Below are positions 22,941-28,121 of a DNA stretch of 28,121 bases, one piece after another (the stretch's first letter is position 1; every line of letters starts with the position of its first letter). The translations under genes were made by a program, and so were the position numbers. The notes below the pieces were generated by a model. It did no database searches. It was given only the letters and a program-made list of their open reading frames with translations, and was not told where the DNA came from. Origin of the DNA: Oscillospiraceae bacterium (GTDB lineage Bacteria; Bacillota_A; Clostridia; Oscillospirales; Oscillospiraceae); NCBI GenBank assembly GCA_017481325.1, contig JAFUPG010000010.1, positions 1 through 28,121 on the forward strand, read 5' to 3'.

Positions 22941-22974
22941 AAGACCTGTATTCCGAAAGGAGTACAGGTCTTCT
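22941..22974 (+). terminator. Terminator of the MT2/activase operon (copy 2 of the repeated hairpin)
   Basis: A 14-bp stem with GAAA loop, arms 22941-22954 and 22959-22972, identical to the hairpin at 1027-1058 and followed by CTTATTTT. It ends the plus-strand methyltransferase operon. Confidence 0.85.
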
Positions 22975-23060
22975 TATTTTGCTGATGAATCGGATTTCGA
23001 TCACTCTGACCTTAAATAATACAAAATCTGTGAAATTCCCTCTGTCTTTTTGTCTTAATA

Positions 23061-23071
23061 TTTGCTAAAAT
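23061..23071 (+). promoter_or_regulatory. Extended -10 promoter of the AEC transporter gene
   Basis: TTTGCTAAAAT is an extended -10 (TG at 23063-23064, TAAAAT at 23066-23071) 31 bases before the start codon. No convincing -35 was seen. Confidence 0.45.
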
Positions 23072-23101
23072 ATAGGCAATGCTTCTCTTTCGGAGGTCAA
23101 A

Positions 23102-24031
23102 ATGGAAAAGGTACTTACCGTTCTGGAAATTCTGCTGCCGATTTTCGCAGCCATTGGTCTGGGTATTCTTGCCCGGTGGAAAAAGCTCTTCTCGGAAGAG
23201 GGAAATCAGGGTCTGCAGCAATTTGTGATGAAATTCTGCCTGCCCTGCGTGCTGTTCAACTCCTGCCTGGCCGGTACCTTCCGCATGGACTCCATCACCG
23301 CCATGCTGTTGGTTTTCTCTCTGATCCTGCTGAGTACGCTGCTTTCCTTCCGTCTCCGCAAGAAGAGATATCCCTACCATAACCTGCCCCAGCTCTTCTG
23401 CGCCCAGGAATCCGGCATGCTGGGCATTCCGCTGTTTATGACGCTGTTCGGAGCGGCCAGCGCATTCCGGGTGGGTGTGCTGGATATTGCGCAGAACATC
23501 ATCTGCGTTCCGGTCATTGCCATCTTAACCGCTGACACCGGAAAGAATCCGGCTCCACGCACCATTGTGAAGAAGGTGCTTCTGTCTCCCCTGCTCTTAA
23601 TGAGCCTTCTGGGTCTTGTGCTGAATCTCACCGGCGCAATACAGGTGCTGAACGATATAGGGATCGGCAAGGTCATTACGGGCACTACAGGCTTTCTGGC
23701 TCAGCCGGTCAGCGCAGTGATCCTCTTCTGCGTGGGCTATAATTTCTCCCTGGGCAAGGAAAACCGCAAGGATATTTTTCAGCTCTGTGTCCTGCATTTC
23801 TGCCTCTTTGCCTTATTCTGCGGCATCATTCAGGGAGTATTGTGCTTTGTCCCCAATGTCAGCGCCGAAACCAGATGGTCTATCCTGCTTTACTGCTCCC
23901 TGCCGGGCAGCTATCTGGCCGCAGGTCTGGGCAAAACCAAGGAGGACAGTGCCGTTGCCGCCAGTGTCTGCTCCATTCTGACAGTACCCTGCCTGATCGT
24001 TTTCTGCATCATGGCAGCGATCGTTGCCTAA
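23102..24031 (+). CDS. AEC-family (auxin efflux carrier-like) membrane transporter
   Basis: 309 residues, highly hydrophobic, with about ten membrane segments in two five-helix halves separated by a polar loop near residues 150-165. The N-terminus (LEILLPIFAAIGLGILARWKKLFSEEG) and the C-terminal half (VALGLGKTKED-like SYLAAGLGKTKED, VCSILTVPCLIVFCIMAAIVA) fit the AEC family, which exports or exchanges organic acids or amphipathic metabolites across the inner membrane. GGAGG lies six bases before the ATG. It is a single-gene unit downstream of the methyltransferase operon but separated by a terminator, so a functional link to that operon is not shown. The substrate is unknown. Confidence 0.88.
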   Translation: MEKVLTVLEILLPIFAAIGLGILARWKKLFSEEGNQGLQQFVMKFCLPCVLFNSCLAGTFRMDSITAMLLVFSLILLSTLLSFRLRKKRYPYHNLPQLFCAQESGMLGIPLFMTLFGAASAFRVGVLDIAQNIICVPVIAILTADTGKNPAPRTIVKKVLLSPLLLMSLLGLVLNLTGAIQVLNDIGIGKVITGTTGFLAQPVSAVILFCVGYNFSLGKENRKDIFQLCVLHFCLFALFCGIIQGVLCFVPNVSAETRWSILLYCSLPGSYLAAGLGKTKEDSAVAASVCSILTVPCLIVFCIMAAIVA

Positions 24032-24153
24032 GAGACACTCGGTGGGAAACACACACTATATGAATATGCAGCCTCTTGCCAAATTCTGCCCCTTAGATAA
24101 GCGCAAATTCATCGTACACCTTTCCATTCGTAGTTTCATGAATGCTCCGGAAT

Positions 24154-24375
24154 TCAGATCTCTTTATCATTTTCAGGTGATCTATTTTTACTCTTTTCAC
24201 GGTCATCCTGTTCCAGGAATTTCTTAGCCATTGTGGCATTCCATCTGTAGACATGGTTGGGTTTTCGCTCCCTGTCCAGGATGTTCAATTCTTCAGCATT
24301 GTCAGGGTAAGGTTCTGCAAGCGCAAGGATCTCTTCAAGCTTCTTCCGCTGTTCAGTCGTCAGATTTAAAGCCAT
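24154..24375 (-). CDS. Small charged hypothetical protein
   Basis: 73 residues, not recognised. GGAGGAAG lies five bases before the ATG, which is good support that it is translated. The sequence is rich in Lys, Glu, Asn and Asp, predicted largely helical, with an N-terminal helix (TTEQRKKLEEILALAEPY), a central DRERKPNHVYRWN stretch and a disordered charged tail (KSKNRSPENDKEI). There is no signal peptide or cysteine. It stands alone on the minus strand between the AEC transporter and galM, with no visible terminator. The flanking 24032-24153 holds nothing recognisable. It is somewhat more AT-rich than its neighbours. Confidence 0.6.
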   Translation of the reverse strand: MALNLTTEQRKKLEEILALAEPYPDNAEELNILDRERKPNHVYRWNATMAKKFLEQDDREKSKNRSPENDKEI

Positions 24376-24467
24376 AATACTTCCTCCCTAAACACGATTA
24401 TTTTTCTGTTCCGGCTTGAGCATATCATTTTCTTTGTCCCATATTTTGTACTTTTATAAGATTTTCA

Positions 24468-24496
24468 TTGAAATATATTTCCAAATCGGATAGAAT
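24468..24496 (+). promoter_or_regulatory. Sigma-70-type promoter of the aldose epimerase gene
   Basis: TTGAAA (24468-24473), a 17-bp spacer and TAGAAT (24491-24496) lie 33 bases before the galM start. AGGAGG follows just before the ATG. Confidence 0.75.
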
Positions 24497-24529
24497 AGTT
24501 TTTGCAAAGCAAAACAGGAGGAAAAATTC

Positions 24530-25579
24530 ATGAATGCGACGAATATTCGGCTTTTTGGTCGCCTGGCTGACGGGCAGGCGGTTTATGGGATCACCCTGGA
24601 TAACGGGGAGATCTCCTGCGAGGTGATCACCTTTGGCGCTGCGCTGAGAACGCTGCTGGTTCCCGATCGTGCCGGGAAGGCTGTGGATGTGGTGCTGGGC
24701 TATGACAACCTGGAGCAGTATCTCACGGAGGACGGCTATCTGGGCGCAACGGTGGGACGTGTAGCCAACCGCATTGCAGGTGCCAAGTTTAACCTCAACG
24801 GGCAGGAGTACATTTTACCCCGAAATGACGGGAACAACCACCTTCACGGAGGTCTGTGCGGCTTCTCCCATCGGCTGTGGGAGATCGAAAAGGTCACAGA
24901 TTCTTCTGTACTTCTGAGCCTTATGAGCCCCGATGGTGACGAGGGCTATCCCGGCACAATGAAGGCCACCGCTGAGTACAGCCTCTGCGGAAATCGTCTG
25001 GTGCTTCGCTATTGTGCAAACAGCGACAAGGACACTCTTTGCAGCTTCACGAACCACAGCTACTTCAATTTATCCGGTCATAACAGCGGCTGCGCCATGG
25101 AGCAGAAGGTAAAGCTCTTCGCCCGGAGCTTTACACCCAGCAATGCCGAGAGCATTCCCCTGGGCACTGTGACTCCCGTAGAGGGAACAGTGATGGATTT
25201 CCGTGAGATGCTTCCGATTCGCACCCACATTACGGAGCCTGATCTGCAGCTGCTGCAGGCCAAGGGCTATGACCATAATTTCGTTCTGGAGGGAACTTTG
25301 GGCAAGCTCCATCCTGCGGCCATTGCGGAATCGGAGCGCAGCGGCATTGTAATGCAGGTGGAGACCACTTTGCCCGGCATCCATTTCTATACGGCTAATT
25401 ATTTGAACGATGGGCGCAAGGGCAAAGACGGCTGCGCTTACGGCCCCCGTCACGGCTTCTGCCTGGAGACCCATTATCCCCCCGATGCCATCCACCATGC
25501 CAATTTCCCCGCCCCGGTGCTGAAGGCCGGAGAGACCTATGCCCACGAAACGGTATATACTTTCTCCTGTACGAAGTAA
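24530..25579 (+). CDS. galM: Aldose 1-epimerase (galactose mutarotase)
   Basis: 349 residues, the usual length. It interconverts alpha and beta anomers of aldoses such as galactose or glucose in the cytoplasm. GalM hallmarks are GRVANRI (about 76-82), NNHLHGG (His104, His106), NHSYFNLSG with the catalytic acid His176, GYDHNFVL (Asp248) and the catalytic base Glu313 in ETHYPPDA. It is a single-gene unit with its own promoter at 24468 and a strong bidirectional terminator at 25590. It fits the carbohydrate-use theme of the window but is not in an operon with the glycan genes. The family is certain; the preferred sugar is not known. Confidence 0.96.
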   Translation: MNATNIRLFGRLADGQAVYGITLDNGEISCEVITFGAALRTLLVPDRAGKAVDVVLGYDNLEQYLTEDGYLGATVGRVANRIAGAKFNLNGQEYILPRNDGNNHLHGGLCGFSHRLWEIEKVTDSSVLLSLMSPDGDEGYPGTMKATAEYSLCGNRLVLRYCANSDKDTLCSFTNHSYFNLSGHNSGCAMEQKVKLFARSFTPSNAESIPLGTVTPVEGTVMDFREMLPIRTHITEPDLQLLQAKGYDHNFVLEGTLGKLHPAAIAESERSGIVMQVETTLPGIHFYTANYLNDGRKGKDGCAYGPRHGFCLETHYPPDAIHHANFPAPVLKAGETYAHETVYTFSCTK

Positions 25580-25589
25580 TTCCAGCCTG

Positions 25590-25639
25590 CCATAACAAAG
25601 AAAACCACTCGTTTCTTCGAGTGGTTTTCTTTGTTATGG
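25590..25639. terminator. Long bidirectional terminator between galM and the radical SAM gene
   Basis: A perfect 22-bp stem (arms 25590-25611 and 25618-25639) with loop TTTCTT. The GC-rich core CCACTCG/CGAGTGG is flanked by U-rich runs on both strands. The stop codon of the radical SAM gene (25634-25636) lies inside the stem. Confidence 0.95.
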
Positions 25640-26752
25640 AGCCGTCTTGATCTCCTCCGCAATGGCAAGGATCTCTTCCCGGTAGGCGTGGTTCAGACGA
25701 CACATATAGTCGGGGCGGCTTTGGTAGCTGCCGGTTTCGGTGCGCATGACGGCAGGACAATTGAAGCAGGTGTCCCGCTCTTTGCAGGTGATACAGTCGC
25801 TGCAGAGGCGAATTTTGGCGGTTTCCTGCCGAATTTTCTCCCAGGCAGGTAAGAAACCCTCGGTCAAGGGTGTAGCCACAGGCACGTCCAGCATGCCGCA
25901 GGGGGTCATTTGGCCGTTCCAGTTGACCCAGAACTGGGATCTTCCTGCAAAGCAGCGGACAGGATCTCCCTCTGGCGCTTCAAAAGCCGGAACTCTGGGC
26001 GCTGCGTTGTCCGACCGGAGGATCCCCTGTGCCCATATGGTGATTTTTTCGCTACCTTGCAAGCGATGCTCCCGTCGGGCGATCATACGCCCCACTTCCT
26101 CAGCAGAAAGACGGGAGAACTCCGTTTTCTGCTCCCGTCTGGCAGGTGGGAAATTATAGAAGGTCAGGCGGAGGCGGAAATCTTCCTCTTCTGCCAGAGC
26201 TTCCAGTTCTGGGAGCAAGTCCACGTTCCAGGGGGTAACTGTGGCATTGACATTGAGCATGATCCCCATATCTCTGGCCCAGCGAAGGGTATTCATGGTA
26301 TTGGCAAAGGCATTGGCATTGCCGCAGAGGGATTGGTAGGCGCTTTCCTTCGGGCCGTAGAGGGTCACATTCAGCTGGGCCGGAGGACGCTTTTCCAGCA
26401 GGAGGCGGACTTTATCACTGAGCATGGTGCCGTTGGTATTGATAGAGATGGACAGCCCCAAAAGGCTCATAGCCTCATAGATCTGCGGAAAATCGGCTCT
26501 GAGAAAGGGCTCTCCCCCGGTCAGAAGCAAAAAGAGCATACCAGCCTCATAGGCCTGCTCTCCTAAAGAGATCCATTCCGGGGCAGTCAGTTCTCTGCCA
26601 TAGGGCTTCATCTCTTCCTCGGTCATACGCACATAGCACATGCGACACTGCAGATTACACCTGGGGGTCAGTTCAAAGGTGCCGCTGATGGGAACACCTG
26701 CCCGGACGGCTTTTCTCTGCAATCTTTCCTTAATTCGGATCGTATTTTCCAA
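25634..26752 (-). CDS. Radical SAM/SPASM peptide-maturase-like enzyme
   Basis: 372 residues. The radical SAM motif CNLQCRMC (Cys32, Cys36, Cys39) binds the 4Fe-4S cluster that cleaves S-adenosylmethionine; LLLTGGEPFLR is the second family motif. The C-terminal third is a SPASM-type domain with many cysteines (GQMTPCGML, CSDCITCKERDTCFNC, YMCRLNH) for extra iron-sulfur clusters. Such proteins modify peptides or proteins (thioether or C-C links) or activate sulfatases. The start is TTG, directly after the TAA of the kinase-like gene, with GGAGGGG upstream; the next Met is inside the cluster motif. The upstream PqqD-like and HPr-kinase-like genes suggest a peptide-modification cassette. The product is unknown. 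Confidence 0.93.
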   Translation of the reverse strand: MENTIRIKERLQRKAVRAGVPISGTFELTPRCNLQCRMCYVRMTEEEMKPYGRELTAPEWISLGEQAYEAGMLFLLLTGGEPFLRADFPQIYEAMSLLGLSISINTNGTMLSDKVRLLLEKRPPAQLNVTLYGPKESAYQSLCGNANAFANTMNTLRWARDMGIMLNVNATVTPWNVDLLPELEALAEEEDFRLRLTFYNFPPARREQKTEFSRLSAEEVGRMIARREHRLQGSEKITIWAQGILRSDNAAPRVPAFEAPEGDPVRCFAGRSQFWVNWNGQMTPCGMLDVPVATPLTEGFLPAWEKIRQETAKIRLCSDCITCKERDTCFNCPAVMRTETGSYQSRPDYMCRLNHAYREEILAIAEEIKTAP

Positions 26753-27616
26753 TTAATCCCCTCCAAATATGGCTTGACGGGTTATTTCTGTGGCTTGGGC
26801 ATCGGGTCGGCCATGGAGCGTAAATACGGGAACACGGAGCACCAACGCCTGCAGCAGGTCAAAAAGTTTGTCCATGAACTCCGTATCCCATAGGTTGACC
26901 AGGCATTCACGGTAGATTCGGTGAAGCGCAGCTTCCGGCGTCATGGGCGCAATGCGATTCTCTGTACCGTGTACCGGAAGGATCAGAGCGGAGATGGGTA
27001 CGCTCTCACGGCGATAGATGCCGGAGGAGCCGCAATAAGGCGAACCGCTGCCGTAAAAGTCATCCCCCAGTTTGCGGATGATGCAGCGATCGCCGTTGAG
27101 GATCTCTGCGCCCCGGTATTGCTCCCACAGGGCTGCCTGGGTGGATTTTCCTGCGCCGGAAGCACCGAAGAAGAGAATCCCTTGCCCCTGATAGCGCACC
27201 ACGGAGCTGTGGAGAAGAAAGCCACTGTGGCGCAGAAAAAGCGCCTCCGGTGCCAGCAGGACAGACAACGTGCAGTTGCGCTCGTAGCGCTCCCAATCCT
27301 TTGCAGGAATGTACAGGCTGTGATGGCCGCTATGGCGCAGACAGCACACCGCAGTGCAGCCGTCCGCAGCCTGCAAATGGCGCAGTTCCCGATAGTTGCC
27401 ATCTTCATAAGGGTAGACCGCAAGGCCGGTAGCGGTATAGGCCGGTGGCCGATGGAAAACCATGGGTTCATGGATCAGTTCCATCTCATAGACCTCTTGG
27501 GCATCGCTTCGATCTGTCAGGAAGGGCCTGAGTTCCGGGGGGATCTCCATGTTCCGAGGGCTGTCAATTCGGATGGTGATGCCGGCAATTTCTACGGTAA
27601 AAGAAAAGGCACTCAT
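26753..27616 (-). CDS. HPr-kinase-like P-loop protein of a radical SAM cassette
   Basis: 287 residues. Walker A GASGAGKST (151-159) follows LLHSSVVRYQGQGILFF. NGDRCIIRK and GSPYCGSSGIYRRESVPISAL resemble the catalytic core of HPr kinase/PEP-carboxykinase-like folds. It is not the standard HprK: it lacks the normal N-terminal domain and the usual regulatory neighbours. Proteins of this sort accompany PqqD-like and radical SAM genes in peptide-modification clusters. What they phosphorylate is not established. The ATG overlaps the PqqD-like stop codon (ATGA), and the radical SAM gene starts immediately after the stop. It is cytoplasmic. Confidence 0.82.
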   Translation of the reverse strand: MSAFSFTVEIAGITIRIDSPRNMEIPPELRPFLTDRSDAQEVYEMELIHEPMVFHRPPAYTATGLAVYPYEDGNYRELRHLQAADGCTAVCCLRHSGHHSLYIPAKDWERYERNCTLSVLLAPEALFLRHSGFLLHSSVVRYQGQGILFFGASGAGKSTQAALWEQYRGAEILNGDRCIIRKLGDDFYGSGSPYCGSSGIYRRESVPISALILPVHGTENRIAPMTPEAALHRIYRECLVNLWDTEFMDKLFDLLQALVLRVPVFTLHGRPDAQATEITRQAIFGGD

Positions 27617-27888
27617 AAGGTGTCTTCTACCAGGAGGTTGGCCTTGCGCATGCGATCTACAAATAGCTGCACATCACGGGCGGCGATCTCCTCGGTGGTA
27701 TCATAGGTCTCCAGAAGTAGGTTGCGAAGGGACTCCTCTGTATGCTCGTCCTTCAGGGCAGAAAATAAAAAGGCGCCGGTTTCGTTCATGGAGATCAGGC
27801 CGGACATCCGCAGAGCGCTCTCGCCACAGGGCACTGCGATCCACTCATTAAGCACCTGCCGAAGCATTAATCCTTCCACTAAGTGCAT
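27613..27888 (-). CDS. PqqD-family peptide-binding protein
   Basis: 91 residues, matching the PqqD/RiPP recognition element fold: short beta strands with FVLRQVLNEWIAVPCG-like opening (LMLRQVLNEWIAVP), GLISMNETGAFLFSAL, then a helix pair with TTEEIAARDVQLFVDRMRKANLLVED. Such domains bind the leader of a peptide substrate and present it to the modifying radical SAM enzyme. AAGGAG lies eight bases before the ATG. It is the first of three overlapping or abutting minus-strand genes and follows the cut secreted-protein gene by 67 bases. No small precursor-peptide gene was found between 25580 and 28121, so the substrate may be encoded outside the window or be the secreted protein itself (inferred). 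Confidence 0.85.
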   Translation of the reverse strand: MHLVEGLMLRQVLNEWIAVPCGESALRMSGLISMNETGAFLFSALKDEHTEESLRNLLLETYDTTEEIAARDVQLFVDRMRKANLLVEDTL

Positions 27889-27911
27889 GGAAACACTCCT
27901 TTGTTTCAGAG

Positions 27912-27932
27912 CGAGGGGCAGAGCGCCCCTCG
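27912..27932 (-). other. Intercistronic GC-rich hairpin
   Basis: CGAGGGGC (27912-27919) pairs with GCCCCTCG (27925-27932) around a 5-base loop. It lies between the secreted-protein gene and the PqqD-like gene. No T-run follows on the minus strand, so it may be a weak attenuator or RNA-stability element rather than a full terminator. Confidence 0.5.
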
Positions 27933-27955
27933 TCCCGTAGATTAATCAGTGAAAA

Positions 27956-28121
27956 TCAATTGGCGAAGCAGGCCTTGGCGCTGTCGCCGTAGTAGATGCA
28001 GGCTCTTGCCAGGGCGGCCAGAGCTGCATCGCCGGAATTGATATTGCTCTTGACATAGGCTTCTACGCTGTAGCCCACGTTCTGAGAGGCGACTTCCTCG
28101 CCCACATAGACCACAAAGTAG
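27956..28121 (-). CDS. C-terminal end of a secreted protein (partial, cut by the window edge)
   Basis: The last 54 codons are present, ending YYGDSAKACFAN and TGA (27956-27958). The visible part (YFVVYVGEEVASQNVGYSV, SNINSGDAALAALARACIYYGD) is almost colinear with the last 55 residues of the giant SGNH protein (YFVAYVGEEIASQNVGYSV ... ATMYYGDAAASCFRAG). It is therefore the same C-terminal domain, and the full gene is probably another large secreted, glycan-related protein. Its start and other domains lie beyond the window. The PqqD-like gene follows on the same strand, so they may be co-transcribed. Confidence 0.85.
   Translation of the reverse strand, partial: YFVVYVGEEVASQNVGYSVEAYVKSNINSGDAALAALARACIYYGDSAKACFAN

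Noticed and set aside
22815..23101. Possible cobalamin riboswitch or tRNA gene
   Set aside because: No B12-box-like core was recognised, the region is downstream of the operon, and the T-arm-like hairpin lacks the other tRNA arms. I also saw no cobalamin riboswitch upstream of the corrinoid operons.

Overview
The window reads as chromosomal DNA from a Gram-positive gut-type clostridium (Oscillospiraceae-like; this is inferred from protein style and not proven). The grounds are classic AGGAGG ribosome-binding sites, lipobox lipoproteins, an S-layer-homology (SLH) surface protein, moderately high GC, and a C-terminal secreted domain (tail motif YYGDxA) that I recall as common in that group. No tRNA, rRNA, CRISPR array, transposase or phage gene was recognised.

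Layout. 80-967 (+) is an AraC-type regulator. 12680 down to 1177 (-) is a tight six-gene operon, in transcription order: URO-D-family methyltransferase (MT1 candidate), GH76-like lipoprotein, B12-binding corrinoid protein, a 1688-residue secreted protein with beta-sandwich modules and two SGNH domains, a second GH76-like protein, and an SLH-anchored protein. 12858-14078 (+) is a divergent PocR-domain/AraC regulator. 19579 to 14159 (-) holds a 1223-residue lipoprotein of six lectin-like modules followed by an ABC solute-binding lipoprotein without permeases. 19795-22814 (+) holds a second URO-D-family methyltransferase with a full zinc-ligand set (MT2 candidate), a DUF2284 cysteine-rich protein and a 2Fe-2S/ASKHA corrinoid-activating protein.

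Taken together, 1177-22814 contains every component type of a corrinoid-dependent methyl-transfer (demethylase) pathway, physically mixed with surface glycan-binding, glycosidase-like and esterase-like proteins. My main inference is a locus that captures a methylated glycan or glycoside, trims it outside the cell and removes the methyl group inside. The methyl donor is not identifiable from sequence alone. A 36-bp identical, same-orientation terminator hairpin lies just outside each end of this block (about 1026 and 22940).

The right part holds an AEC-family transporter (23102-24031 +), a 73-residue unknown (24154-24375 -), an aldose 1-epimerase (24530-25579 +), and a minus-strand cassette of PqqD-like protein, HPr-kinase-like ATPase and radical SAM/SPASM enzyme (27888 to 25634). 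That cassette resembles a peptide-modification (RiPP) set. It lies directly downstream of a secreted-protein gene cut by the window edge, whose C-terminus closely matches that of the 1688-residue protein. No intergenic stretch exceeds 300 bases; the longest (22815-23101) holds hairpins and a promoter-like site.
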